Source: Sediminibacillus halophilus
GTDB taxonomy: Bacteria > Bacillota > Bacilli > Bacillales > Amphibacillaceae
Assembly (NCBI RefSeq): GCF_900103695.1
Contig: NZ_FNHF01000001.1
Location: 1,212,961-1,276,960 of the forward strand
Length of the DNA stretch: 64,000 nt
Reading direction: 5' to 3'
Position 1 is the first letter of the stretch; every line of letters begins with the position of its first letter. A program made the position numbers and the translations under genes. This document shows, piece after piece, positions 54,858 through 63,033 of this stretch. The notes under the pieces are model-generated. The model had not been told where the DNA came from and searched no databases. It saw only the letters and a program-made list of their open reading frames with translations.

Positions 54858-55493
54858 CTACCCACGTTCCCTGGCCTTTCTTTGCAGCCGCTGCTCTAAA
54901 AATTTACCGAATATCCAAAACAACAGGATACAAACTCCAACGACGATTGTCTTGACCGGATTCTGAGCAAAGGAAACAATACTGTCTCCCACGTAGGCAA
55001 TCGTAAAAATCATCACCGTCTTTCCCAATAGCACGGCAAGGACGAATTGTTGAAAGCTGACCTTAGATAACGCTGCGACGATATTGATGACAGAAGACGG
55101 CGAAAACGGAAAGCACATTAGTAAAAACAACGGACCAAATCCATGTCGTTCCAGCCATTCGGTCACCCGCTCCACTTGCTTGTTTTTCCGCAGCCAAATA
55201 AAAAAACGTTTATTTCCAAGTTTGCGCACAAGCATAAACACACACAACGCCCCAGCACTGGCACCGATCCAGGAAAACAAAAAGCCTTCGAGCAATCCGT
55301 ATGCCGCTGCATTGGCAAGCACAAAAACGACCAGCGGCAAAAATGGCAGAAAAGCCTCAATGAAAGGCAGTAAAATGCCCGGCAGCGGTCCAAGACCTTC
55401 ATACGTTTTCAATAGCTGCATCAGCAAGTCATCGAATCTATTACTTTCAATTAATTCTCTAAGTTCATTGATATCTATGTCAAATATGTACAA
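54858..55493 (-). CDS. yhjE: TVP38/TMEM64 family membrane protein (YhjE type)
   Basis: A 211-residue VTT-domain protein with five or six TM helices. The conserved loop FPFSPSSVINIVAALSKVSFQQF and the ERHGFGPLFLLMCF segment are typical. DedA/VTT relatives are implicated in lipid-carrier or phospholipid flipping; the role of this one is unknown. It precedes the signal peptidase by 73 nt, matching yhjE-sipV of B. subtilis. Confidence 0.85.
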   Translation of the reverse strand: MYIFDIDINELRELIESNRFDDLLMQLLKTYEGLGPLPGILLPFIEAFLPFLPLVVFVLANAAAYGLLEGFLFSWIGASAGALCVFMLVRKLGNKRFFIWLRKNKQVERVTEWLERHGFGPLFLLMCFPFSPSSVINIVAALSKVSFQQFVLAVLLGKTVMIFTIAYVGDSIVSFAQNPVKTIVVGVCILLFWIFGKFLEQRLQRKARERG

Positions 55494-55696
55494 GTTCTAT
55501 TCTCCTCGCACCCGCACTTGAGTTATGTACTGCTTACTAACCAGTTTCCCTATTTTAATTGTAATGTAAACAAGGAAAATTGCCCAGCCCGCTGTCTTTT
55601 TCTGTTAAAGGACATACCCTGTGTCACTTTCTCCCGTTGTTTTTCTTCTAATAAAAACAGATAATAGGGACAGCCAACCATTTCAGGAGGGATAAC

Positions 55697-55957
55697 ATGT
55701 ATGTTTTTTTGATGATTTCAGCTTTTATTGTCTGTATCGCTGCCCTTATTATAACATTGCGATTAGCAAAGTCGGAGTCAGACAAAGCGAAGGTTTATGA
55801 AAAGGCCGAAAATCGGCACGAACAGGAACTCGGTCGTTCGATGGACTATGAAAAGCGCTCGATGAAGGAAAATGTGCCCTTGCTAAGTATCATTTATGGA
55901 GCAACTTTTTTGATTGCTATTGCCTTGTTTCTGATTTTTTTCTATTTTCCCTTCTAA
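55697..55957 (+). CDS. Small membrane protein with charged loop
   Basis: An 86-residue protein: TM helix at 1-22, a strongly charged middle (KSESDKAKVYEKAENRHEQELGR) and a second TM helix at 62-86. ATG follows CAGGAGGGATAAC and a strong terminator follows. Not recognised. Topology and clean flanking signals make it a likely real gene. Confidence 0.65.
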   Translation: MYVFLMISAFIVCIAALIITLRLAKSESDKAKVYEKAENRHEQELGRSMDYEKRSMKENVPLLSIIYGATFLIAIALFLIFFYFPF

Positions 55958-55960
55958 TAT

Positions 55961-56002
55961 GGTACCGCCTTTCTTCCGTGAGAGGCGGTACCTTTTATTT
56001 TT
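55961..56002 (+). terminator. Terminator after the 55697 gene
   Basis: Perfect stem GGTACCGCCT / AGGCGGTACC then TTTTATTTTT. The following 56003-56230 shows no gene. Confidence 0.92.
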
Positions 56003-56234
56003 GCCTGTTCCTAATTATGGGCCGTATAGAGGGGTTGATGTTCAACCTATTTGTTGCTTATCCCGCATTTTATTCTTAGAAGCTGGATTTTTTCGTTTTC
56101 TTGATTCCTGTAGCAGCCGTTTGTTCCCCGTAAAGGCAGTATTTGTGGTTTAGGCAGAATGGCAGTCACCCTACCCCGACAGGTAGGTATAAATTACCAG
56201 GGTTTATTTGGTTGTAAAATAATCGTATTCTGCA

Positions 56235-56254
56235 TATAATAAGAACAAACGTTC
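56235..56254 (+). promoter_or_regulatory. -10 element and LexA box of the WYL/YolD pair
   Basis: TATAAT (56235-56240) is followed at once by GAACAAACGTTC (56243-56254), a perfect core SOS box. The operator would cover the transcription start, a classic LexA arrangement. Confidence 0.75.
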
Positions 56255-56273
56255 CCTTACAGGAGTGAAATAA

Positions 56274-56495
56274 ATGAAAACTATGCTTCACTTGGCCCAA
56301 GACAATAAAACAAAGGTAGAAATGATTTATCAGGCTAAAAACGGACAGCTGTCACAACGCATAGTCCGAATTCTCCAGGTTAAAGAAGAACAGGTGGTGG
56401 CTTACTGCTTTTACCGCAAGCAAGTCAGGACTTTTCGCCTGGAAAACATTTTGGCCGTTCATCCGGCTAAAAAACTGCGGCGTCGGGGGGCATAG
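56274..56495 (+). CDS. Short WYL-like protein in a LexA-box operon
   Basis: A 73-residue protein: TKVEMIYQAKNGQLSQRIVRILQVKEEQVVAYCFYRKQVRTFRLENILAV has the strand pattern of a single WYL domain, which binds ligands or nucleic acid in regulators. There is no DNA-binding domain. ATG follows AGGAGTG. Two nt separate it from the YolD-like gene. In other Bacillaceae such genes accompany SOS Y-family polymerase loci. Confidence 0.7.
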   Translation: MKTMLHLAQDNKTKVEMIYQAKNGQLSQRIVRILQVKEEQVVAYCFYRKQVRTFRLENILAVHPAKKLRRRGA

Positions 56496-56497
56496 TC

Positions 56498-56830
56498 ATG
56501 CAAGGCAAACATCAGGACCGGGGAACCATTAAATGGACTTCCCTCATGCTGCCCGAGCATGTAGAAATGCTCAATCAGTGGTATGAATCAGAAAAAGACG
56601 TTGAAAAACCGCTTCTCAGCAGTGACAAATTAGAGGAAATGCAGCGAACAATCATGCAGGCGATCGAGTGCAAACAAAAGGTTTCCCTTTACTTTTATGA
56701 AGCACAGCGAATCGAAATGCTGGAAGGTTTCATAAAAGGAGCGGGAATGGGTAAACTTGAAATCGAAAACCACGACGGTCTCGAATTTCTTCCCGTCGAA
56801 GCCATCGTAGATGTGGAAATAATTGGATAA
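56498..56830 (+). CDS. YolD-like protein (SOS regulated)
   Basis: A 110-residue YolD-like protein. The start DRGTIKWTSLMLPEHVEML and the second half IMQAIECKQKVSLYFYEAQRIEMLEGFIKG are family typical. YolD-like proteins are usually encoded beside UvrX/YqjW Y-family polymerases and may regulate them; here no polymerase is adjacent. Two nt after the WYL-like gene, with GGGGGC as ribosome site. Confidence 0.85.
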   Translation: MQGKHQDRGTIKWTSLMLPEHVEMLNQWYESEKDVEKPLLSSDKLEEMQRTIMQAIECKQKVSLYFYEAQRIEMLEGFIKGAGMGKLEIENHDGLEFLPVEAIVDVEIIG

Positions 56831-56884
56831 AAAATAGGCTTGCCGGGGAAAGGAGCCGACTACATTTGACGCATTTAAGCTTTT

Positions 56885-57151
56885 TTAGGATTCACCGTCA
56901 TCCTGTTCATTCTCCTCTTCCTCCAGTTTCACATCATCCAGCTCGAGCCAGGAAAGCATTTCCCTTACTACTGTATTTATCTTTTCGTCCACCATTTTAT
57001 CTCCATATTTCTTTTTGGCTCGTGCAATATTATCGAGGACATCCTGCCCGAAATCAATGATCGGTGCATCGTTTTCCAAGTTGTTGAATAAATCGAGAAT
57101 CTCATCAAGCGCTTTGTCAAAACGCTTGCTTTCCAATTCGGTTGCTTTCAT
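56885..57151 (-). CDS. Acidic helical protein of unknown function
   Basis: An 88-residue protein starting MKATELESKRFDKALDEIL at ATG 57151 behind GGGTGAT; a longer reading to 57244 has no ribosome site. Helical throughout, ending in a strongly acidic tail (KLEEEENEQDDGES). It stands alone on the minus strand between two SOS-box genes. Unrecognised. Confidence 0.55.
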   Translation of the reverse strand: MKATELESKRFDKALDEILDLFNNLENDAPIIDFGQDVLDNIARAKKKYGDKMVDEKINTVVREMLSWLELDDVKLEEEENEQDDGES

Positions 57152-57309
57152 TTTTATCACCCAATCATAGGGTATCCGAAATACTGAAAAAATAACAGCC
57201 CATGCCGATGTCCTTTTGACCTGCTTCGTGTTCCGGCCTTTCACCGCCTCACTTTATTTACCAGTATTCTTTTTTCACAGGTTTGGTTTTAGAATCGATC
57301 GGTTTAGGG

Positions 57310-57329
57310 TATAATAGAACATACGTTCG
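57310..57329 (+). promoter_or_regulatory. -10 element and LexA box of yhjD
   Basis: TATAAT (57310-57315) is followed by GAACATACGTTCG (57317-57329), a near-perfect SOS box, 17 nt before the yhjD start. Confidence 0.78.
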
Positions 57330-57345
57330 TTAAGGAGGAGTAATT

Positions 57346-57735
57346 GTGCGTTATCTCAGCGAAGAACAACTTTCCGTTGCTTCCCGTTTTCTATTTCTTT
57401 CCATGGCCATTGTGGTCATCCAAAAGGATCTGCAAAGCATTCAAACAGGCAGTTTCAAAATCAAAGAACCTTACACAGACCTGCTTGGCAAAATGGAGCA
57501 GGAAGCTGTAGCAGAACGCCGACAGCTTCGGAGCCGTATGGCGAATGAACAGCTGCAGGTCGTGTCTTTAAATAAAAATGATTCCTTCTCTTCCTTTTTA
57601 TTTATCTGTCAGGGACGAGAGGAAAAAAGAAACTATTTTAATCCTGCTATTCGAAAAAAAGTGGAAACCATTCTACGGGAACTTATACAAAAGGCTCAGC
57701 AACCACATCAGCATTATTCTTCCACAAATACTTAA
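57346..57735 (+). CDS. yhjD: YhjD-like protein, SOS regulated
   Basis: A 129-residue soluble protein starting at GTG behind AAGGAGGAG. The core FLFLSMAIVVIQKDLQSIQTGSFKIKEPY and the end FNPAIRKKVETILRELI fit my recollection of B. subtilis YhjD, a gene near yhjE-sipV reported in the LexA regulon. Function unknown. Its last 53 nt overlap the 3' end of comK on the other strand. Confidence 0.7.
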   Translation: MRYLSEEQLSVASRFLFLSMAIVVIQKDLQSIQTGSFKIKEPYTDLLGKMEQEAVAERRQLRSRMANEQLQVVSLNKNDSFSSFLFICQGREEKRNYFNPAIRKKVETILRELIQKAQQPHQHYSSTNT

Positions 57736-58192
57736 TCCGGTGATCGAGCAAGTAACGGAATTGCGCCGTCCTTTGAATTTGATTCAAAATGATGCCGTGA
57801 GAAACAGGGAGTGTAATGGAATTTCCATTTTTGAAGATGATTTCGGTGGATTGATTCGCTGCCTTGCTGATTCGATCAATATGCGAGTGGGCAATCCACG
57901 AGCATTGAGGGCTATTAGGAGAAGCCGTGGGGAAAAAATACATACCGCTCGAGGGATCAATGGAGACAGGTACTTTGTGTGTAATGTTGCAGATATCTTT
58001 GGTCCCTTCCTGCCTGCCCCGCAGGCTGCTCCCAAAGAACTTACAGGCAAGGTCGATGATTTTGCTTGCCGGCTGTTTCACCTGGATCACTTCTTCTTCT
58101 TCCAGGACCCGGGAGGAAAACCTGTTTCCTTTGTCCCCTCCAATGACGGCAAGGGTAAGCGGAGTTACTTCGTAATGTGTTTCATACATCAT
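57683..58192 (-). CDS. comK: Competence transcription factor ComK
   Basis: A 169-residue ComK. Recognisable blocks: YEVTPLTLAVIGG, IIDLACKFFGSSLRGRQEGTK, PVSIDPSSGMYFFPTASPNSPQCSWIAHSHI and NGNSITLPVS. ComK activates DNA uptake and recombination genes and its own promoter; it is degraded through MecA-ClpCP and promoted by Med, both encoded here. It is shorter than the roughly 190-residue B. subtilis protein, mainly at the C-terminus, which is the MecA-binding part. Its 3' end overlaps yhjD by 53 nt. Confidence 0.9.
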   Translation of the reverse strand: MMYETHYEVTPLTLAVIGGDKGNRFSSRVLEEEEVIQVKQPASKIIDLACKFFGSSLRGRQEGTKDICNITHKVPVSIDPSSGMYFFPTASPNSPQCSWIAHSHIDRISKAANQSTEIIFKNGNSITLPVSHGIILNQIQRTAQFRYLLDHRIKYLWKNNADVVAEPFV

Positions 58193-58416
58193 TGACTACC
58201 ATCCCTTCATTCAATATTTAGGCAAGTGAAAGGCCTACTCCTAATTTACCAGAAAATTGCATAAAATGGTAGAATAAATTGAATTTTTTGTAAAATGATA
58301 CAGCTATTTGTCACACTCTCTTCTTCAAATGGAAAACGTTTTAATCCCGGCGAACAGGTTTGCTATACTCTAGCTATATCAATAGGTACTAAATCTTTCA
58401 CTAAAGGAGAAAAGCC

Positions 58417-58878
58417 ATGTGGAAAAAGAGCAAAAAACTGAAAAACGATTCGCAGCAGAAACAACTCCCCGCTAGACCGGTAAGCCTTTCAGAGGTGAAA
58501 GATGCCGTCCGGCGATACAGCGCCGAGCTGGCTTCTGAAATACCTTTGCAAGTAATCATCAACTCGGACCGGACGATTGATTATCAGCTGCTGGCTCCCT
58601 ATTTGGAAGCCAAACCGCAACAGACGTATTATATGTCCCGGGAAACGTATGAAATCTTCGAGGAGAAAGATAAACAGCTCGCCGAGGACCTGGATAAAGT
58701 TCAGCAAGCTGTCGATCATTATCGCGAGCAAACCGGAAAGCTTCCGATCACAGAAGGAGACCCTGACAAGCAAGTCAACTACTTGAAACTAGAAAAGCTC
58801 GGATTGTTGTCCAATCGTCCGGACCGTCCCTTTTTCATTACCGAGGAGGAAGATATGGTCACCCACCGCCAGCCTTAA
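58417..58878 (+). CDS. DUF3939-type protein
   Basis: A 153-residue soluble protein (MWKKSKKLKNDSQQKQLP then VSLSEVKDAVRRYSAEL). Residues 45-130 fit DUF3939, with the YYMSRETYEIFEEKDKQLAEDL helix and DPDKQVNYLKLEKLGLL. Function unknown. ATG follows AAAGGAG. The stop overlaps the end of the convergent coiled-coil gene by 4 nt. Confidence 0.72.
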   Translation: MWKKSKKLKNDSQQKQLPARPVSLSEVKDAVRRYSAELASEIPLQVIINSDRTIDYQLLAPYLEAKPQQTYYMSRETYEIFEEKDKQLAEDLDKVQQAVDHYREQTGKLPITEGDPDKQVNYLKLEKLGLLSNRPDRPFFITEEEDMVTHRQP

Positions 58879-59813
58879 AGCGGTGTTTCGAGCAGTCGGC
58901 GTTTATCTTCCTCCAGTTCCACGATTTTCCTTTTTACATCACCGGACAGTTCCTTCAGCTTGCCCACTGTCCGATCGGTTTCTCTTTTGACCGTGCTGAC
59001 TTGTTCCAGCGAATCCTTGATTTGGCCTTGGATAAACCAATCCGTTATCAAACCGTCAAAGAAGTAATCAGCCACTGTCCAGCCGCCAGATATAGATATA
59101 TCGACTGCAAACGAATTACCGATATCATTCAGTTCATGCGAAAATTTCCGCAGCAGCCGCTGTGCTTCGTGCACCTCATTACTTGCGTCATCAATACGTC
59201 CATGTTTAATTGCTGTCGTAATCATTCCGCCGCCGAACATATCGAGCGTTCCCCAGTTTTCGGCACTGTGAAGAGATTCTTCTGCATTGGAAAGAGCCCT
59301 TGAAGCATCCCAGCCGGCAGCCAGTGCTTCTTGAATTTCTTTAGCGTCCGCTCGCAACTCGCCAATTGCTTCCGACAAATCAAGCAGTTCCTCTCCTGCC
59401 TGATGCCCATGATCCAGCAGATACTTTTCTTTTTTCTCCAGCAGACGGTCCATCTCTTCTTCCGGATAACCGAGGGATTGAATCCTGTCTGTGATTTCGC
59501 TGTGCTCCCGTTCCAGTTCTTTCCGTGCATCTCGTGCTTCCTTCCACTTCAATTGGGCTTCCAGTACCTCCTGCCGTTCTTTATCGAGTACTTCCTCTTT
59601 TTTTCCGGCAATCGTCATGAAAATACCCTTAAGGCTGACTCCCTCCAATTTTTCCACATCTACTTTTTCATCTACCAGTCTTCGCTTCATTCGAGTTTCC
59701 GTTTCCCGCAACTCTTTCAACTGGGCGGTCATGGTTGTAAGCTGGTTATTCAAGCTTTGCTTTTCTCGCATTTTTTCCTTTTCGCGCATTAATTGTTCTT
59801 GGAAATCTATCAT
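58875..59813 (-). CDS. Coiled-coil protein of unknown function
   Basis: A 312-residue, charged, mostly helical protein without TM segments. Coiled coils are predicted at about 5-55, 75-175 and 275-308. Between them lies a more ordered part, WGTLDMFGGGMITTAIKHGRIDDASNEVHEAQRLLRKF and VADYFFDGLITDWFIQGQI, resembling a small helical domain. Family not recognised. It starts 28 nt after the M48 protease stop in the same direction, so they probably form an operon. Confidence 0.7.
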   Translation of the reverse strand: MIDFQEQLMREKEKMREKQSLNNQLTTMTAQLKELRETETRMKRRLVDEKVDVEKLEGVSLKGIFMTIAGKKEEVLDKERQEVLEAQLKWKEARDARKELEREHSEITDRIQSLGYPEEEMDRLLEKKEKYLLDHGHQAGEELLDLSEAIGELRADAKEIQEALAAGWDASRALSNAEESLHSAENWGTLDMFGGGMITTAIKHGRIDDASNEVHEAQRLLRKFSHELNDIGNSFAVDISISGGWTVADYFFDGLITDWFIQGQIKDSLEQVSTVKRETDRTVGKLKELSGDVKRKIVELEEDKRRLLETPL

Positions 59814-59840
59814 CGCCTCATCCCATCCCTTCTCATCTTT

Positions 59841-61055
59841 TTACGAAGAACTGCTCGAATTGGTTTCACGATCAGTCAGCTCTTTTTCGATTCGATCAAT
59901 TCGCTCCTGGATCGGCGGATGACTGTACCGCATCCACTTTATCCAAAAAGCTGGATTGACGTCACTCTTTGACTGCTCTGCCATCCGGTGAAAGCTGGAA
60001 ATACCAGCCCGCAGCTGATCACTGTCGCTTTTCTCTACTGCATAACGATCTGCTGAAGCTTCAATTTGCCGGGAAACAGCTAAGGACAGTGGTTGTGCGG
60101 CAGTAAGCAGCAAAGAAAAAATCAACAGCAGAATCGGAACAGCCCGCAAATCATTCCCACTGGAAGAGGATTGTTTCGTTAAAACATTCTTGTAGACAAC
60201 CCGGTAAACCAACGCACCGGCATAAAGCAAAAGCAAGCTCAACAGCAGGTAACCCGCCACTCCTATGTACACATGGTGCTTTAGATAATGGCCAATTTCA
60301 TGATTCAGGATAAACAGCACTTCCTCCTGTGGCATTCCTTTCAGTGTGGTATCCCACAAGACAATCCGGGCATTCCCCATAATTCCGGTTACATAAGCAT
60401 TAAAAGTGGTGGTTTTTTCACTCATATCGACTTGAAGCAGGGTAGCATCCTCAAGTCCCGCTTTTTCCGTCAAATCTTCGATTGCTGTTCGGAGCGGTCC
60501 AGGTTCCATTGCCGTGAAATCCTCATACAAGGGATCGATCCAGACTGGCTGAATATACACCACGAACACAGCTGCCGGAAGAGCGAGCAACCATAATCCA
60601 AACCACCAGTTTTTAAATCTGCCCATCAATATCAGCGCTGCATAAATACCAGCTGCCAAGATGAGCCAGAAGAACAGACTGTCCAGCCCAAGCTCATAAA
60701 ACCAGTTTCCGACTGTTTGATTGCTGGTTCCTTCTTTCCTGCTAATGGCAAACCAAATGACATTGAACGGAAGACGAACAAACTGATAAGCAACAGTCAG
60801 CAGCAGCGAAAAGAACAATGTTTTTAACCAAAGTCTGCCTGTAAATTGCTCGATCCTATCCATCCATGCTATCGACCAACCTTTTTTGATGATGGTATAC
60901 AACAGTAACCACTCGAGTGGAAGCTTGGAAAAGTACATGGCGTGCGCCATAGCTGCGTAATGAGAGCTAGTATATGTATCCAACGGATAAAAGAATAGAA
61001 AATATCCCCATATAATCATAAGAAAGAACAAATAAGCTGCCAGCAATTTTTTCAT
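59841..61055 (-). CDS. yhfN: M48 family membrane metalloprotease (YhfN type)
   Basis: A 404-residue protein of the Ste24/CAAX protease type. Several TM helices, zinc site HEIGH at 252-256 and the third ligand in EASADRYAVE (near 338). B. subtilis YhfN stands between lcfB and aprE; here the gene is directly downstream of lcfB, which supports the name. Substrates unknown. Confidence 0.88.
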   Translation of the reverse strand: MKKLLAAYLFFLMIIWGYFLFFYPLDTYTSSHYAAMAHAMYFSKLPLEWLLLYTIIKKGWSIAWMDRIEQFTGRLWLKTLFFSLLLTVAYQFVRLPFNVIWFAISRKEGTSNQTVGNWFYELGLDSLFFWLILAAGIYAALILMGRFKNWWFGLWLLALPAAVFVVYIQPVWIDPLYEDFTAMEPGPLRTAIEDLTEKAGLEDATLLQVDMSEKTTTFNAYVTGIMGNARIVLWDTTLKGMPQEEVLFILNHEIGHYLKHHVYIGVAGYLLLSLLLLYAGALVYRVVYKNVLTKQSSSSGNDLRAVPILLLIFSLLLTAAQPLSLAVSRQIEASADRYAVEKSDSDQLRAGISSFHRMAEQSKSDVNPAFWIKWMRYSHPPIQERIDRIEKELTDRETNSSSSS

Positions 61056-61086
61056 TTGGATTTCCTCCTGCCGGATTTCTCATTTT

Positions 61087-61125
61087 TAGAAAAATGAATC
61101 CCCCGCCATTTTGGGCAGGAGATTC
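61087..61125 (-). terminator. Terminator after lcfB
   Basis: Minus-strand stem GAATCTCCTGCCC / GGCGGGGGATTC with loop AAAAT followed by ATTTTTC. Stem imperfect. Confidence 0.75.
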
Positions 61126-61165
61126 TTAAATTTTACCATATTCTTTTATCTGTCTGCTATATGGC

Positions 61166-62707
61166 TTATAGTTGAGCCACTTTATCACGCAGCTGCTTCC
61201 GCAAAATTTTCCCGGTGGTATTTTTCGGCAATTCATCCAGGAACTCTACTACGGCAGGCACCTTATATTTAGCAAGCCGTTCTCCACAAAATGTGATGAC
61301 GTCTGAAGCTTTCAATGCATTGTTCTCTGTGACGACAAAGGTGACGACACTCTCTCCCTGATCAGGATCCGGCATACCGACGACAGCCACTTCAGCAATA
61401 TCGGGATGCTCGTATAATACCTCTTCCACCTCTCGCGGATAGACGTTATAACCGCCAACCAAAATCATATCCTTACGCCTATCGACAATGTAAAAATAGC
61501 CTTCATCATCCATTCTGGCCATATCTCCTGTATGAAGCCAGCCATCCCGCAGTACTGCCTCCGTTTCTTCCGGCAGTTTATAGTACCCAGCCATTACATT
61601 GGGGCCACGGACGACTAATTCACCTACTTCACCCGGAGGAAGCTCGTTCCCCAACTCGTCTACCACCTTATTCTCGACATTTTTGATATTGGTGCCGATC
61701 GAACCAGGTTTCCGTGCTCGATCCAGAGGGTTGAAGCAAGTAACCGGGGAGGCTTCCGACAAACCATAGCCTTCAGATATCATCACTCCGAATTTCTGCT
61801 CGAAATGTTTCAATAGTGCCACTGGCATAGCAGCCCCTCCGGAAATGCAAAGCCTGATGCTCTGAAAGTCATCCGCGTGCCCTCCAGGTGTTTGGAGCAA
61901 ATAATTATACATTGTCGGAACACCGGCAAAAACAGTCGCCTGTTGTTCTTTTGCCAGCTTGAACACTGCTTCAGGAGAAAACTTCGGTACAATCAGCACC
62001 GTCCCCCCATTCATCAATGGCGCATTCAACGCTACCGTCAAACAGAAAACATGGAACATCGGAAGGGCAGCGATTACTTTATCCCCGCCATCCATCTCCA
62101 GGTAATCCGCCGTATCCTTGGCATTGGAATAAAGATTGCGATGGGTGAGCATGGCGCCCTTCGGTTTTCCCGTCGTACCGGAAGTATAGAGTACCAGTGC
62201 AATATCATCTTCCCGAAGTTCAGGACGGTCAAAATGAATGTTTCCTTCTTCCATCAATTTTGAAAACGATTTCATTTTTTCTGATAAGATGGTGCTGCCT
62301 GTATCAGTTCCCGCTCCGGTTTCCGCAATAATAATATGCTCTGCATCCTCTAGCACGTCCGAAATTTGAGCGAACTTTCCGGCAAGCATATCCATTGTAA
62401 CGATTCCTTTGACATCCCCGTTTTGCAAAATATACGAGATTTCATCAGGTGTATAAATCGGATTAATAGGGATGACAATGATTCCTGCCCGCAATGCACC
62501 ATATAAACCGATTACAAAATGCGGACTATTCCCGACCACCAGTGCGAGATGGTCTCCTTTTTGATAACCAAGTCCCACCAGACTATCGGCAAATTTGTTG
62601 ATCATGCCTTCCAATTCCAGATAACTCGTTTCATTGCCTTCAAATATGTATGCTGTTTTCTCGGGATGTTGTTTGGCAGTGACAGAAATTTGATCACTTA
62701 TATTCAT
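61166..62707 (-). CDS. lcfB: Long-chain-fatty-acid-CoA ligase (YhfL/LcfB)
   Basis: A 513-residue AMP-forming acyl-CoA ligase. Signatures: [20 protein letters not shown], the GYGLSEASP motif, [28 protein letters not shown] and the catalytic Lys in [14 protein letters not shown] use ATG 62707 behind GGGAGGGG; an upstream codon at 62734 lies in the operator. Activates fatty acids for beta-oxidation or lipid synthesis. Length equals LcfB of B. subtilis as I recall it. Confidence 0.93.
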   Translation of the reverse strand: MNISDQISVTAKQHPEKTAYIFEGNETSYLELEGMINKFADSLVGLGYQKGDHLALVVGNSPHFVIGLYGALRAGIIVIPINPIYTPDEISYILQNGDVKGIVTMDMLAGKFAQISDVLEDAEHIIIAETGAGTDTGSTILSEKMKSFSKLMEEGNIHFDRPELREDDIALVLYTSGTTGKPKGAMLTHRNLYSNAKDTADYLEMDGGDKVIAALPMFHVFCLTVALNAPLMNGGTVLIVPKFSPEAVFKLAKEQQATVFAGVPTMYNYLLQTPGGHADDFQSIRLCISGGAAMPVALLKHFEQKFGVMISEGYGLSEASPVTCFNPLDRARKPGSIGTNIKNVENKVVDELGNELPPGEVGELVVRGPNVMAGYYKLPEETEAVLRDGWLHTGDMARMDDEGYFYIVDRRKDMILVGGYNVYPREVEEVLYEHPDIAEVAVVGMPDPDQGESVVTFVVTENNALKASDVITFCGERLAKYKVPAVVEFLDELPKNTTGKILRKQLRDKVAQL

Positions 62708-62719
62708 GCTACCCCTCCC

Positions 62720-62737
62720 TGAATGAATGGTCATTCA
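62720..62737. promoter_or_regulatory. FadR-type operator of lcfB
   Basis: TGAATGAATGGTCATTCA, an inverted repeat matching the Bacillus FadR (YsiA) box TGAATGAMTANTCATTCA except one base in the centre. It sits just before the lcfB ribosome site and would block transcription until long-chain acyl-CoA releases the repressor. Confidence 0.75.
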
Positions 62738-62744
62738 CTATGGC

Positions 62745-62930
62745 CTTATTCCTTATTATAAGATAAACCCAGTTTTCTAGCAAGATGGCGTTAGAAAAAA
62801 CTGGAGAAATCGATACCTCAACAACGCTTTCGTTCGGGACTATCCGTTCAGGCCCACGGAGAGCGAGGTGAACGGATTGGAGCGTCCGCATCATTCCTTC
62901 CTGTGAGAATACTACATACACGTTTATATA
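62745..62930. other. Intergenic with diverged R1-like core
   Basis: No gene seen. GGCCCACGGAGAGCGAGGTGA and TTGGAGCG at 62849-62885 resemble the CCCGCGGAAAGCGAAGT...GAAGCG core of family R1. Confidence 0.4.
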
Positions 62931-62933
62931 CAT

Positions 62934-63013
62934 AAAAAACCGAACGAGTTCGAATGCTAAGGTTCGAATCATCGTTCGGTTTTTGTCTTGGCCATGACAC
63001 TTTTATAGCAGCC
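62934..63013 (-). repeat. GGCTG terminator-like repeat, copy C (terminator of lplJ)
   Basis: On the minus strand: GGCTGCTATAAAAG, TGGCCAAGACAAAAACCGAACGATG, then ATTCGAACTCGTTCGGTTTTTT. Outer stem AAAACCGAACGA / TCGTTCGGTTTT. It starts 21 nt after the lplJ stop. Confidence 0.85.
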
Positions 63014-63033
63014 TCTTCTTGTTGTACAATTAC

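Noticed and set aside
55959-56153. Plus-strand frame of 64 codons
   Set aside because: It begins inside a strong terminator and has no ribosome site.
56866-57060. Plus-strand frame of 64 codons after the YolD-like gene, with AAAGGAG upstream
   Set aside because: It overlaps the more convincing minus-strand gene at 56885-57151 and its Pro/His/Arg-rich product looks like a shadow.
58200-58320. AT-rich stretch upstream of comK, searched for ComK boxes (AAAA-N5-TTTT)
   Set aside because: Only one imperfect match (AAAT-N5-TTTT) was seen, without the second box at the expected spacing; not strong enough to annotate.
58325-58345. AAAACGTTTT palindrome upstream of the DUF3939 gene, considered as a CcpA cre site
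   Set aside because: Two mismatches at conserved cre positions and no carbon-related gene nearby.
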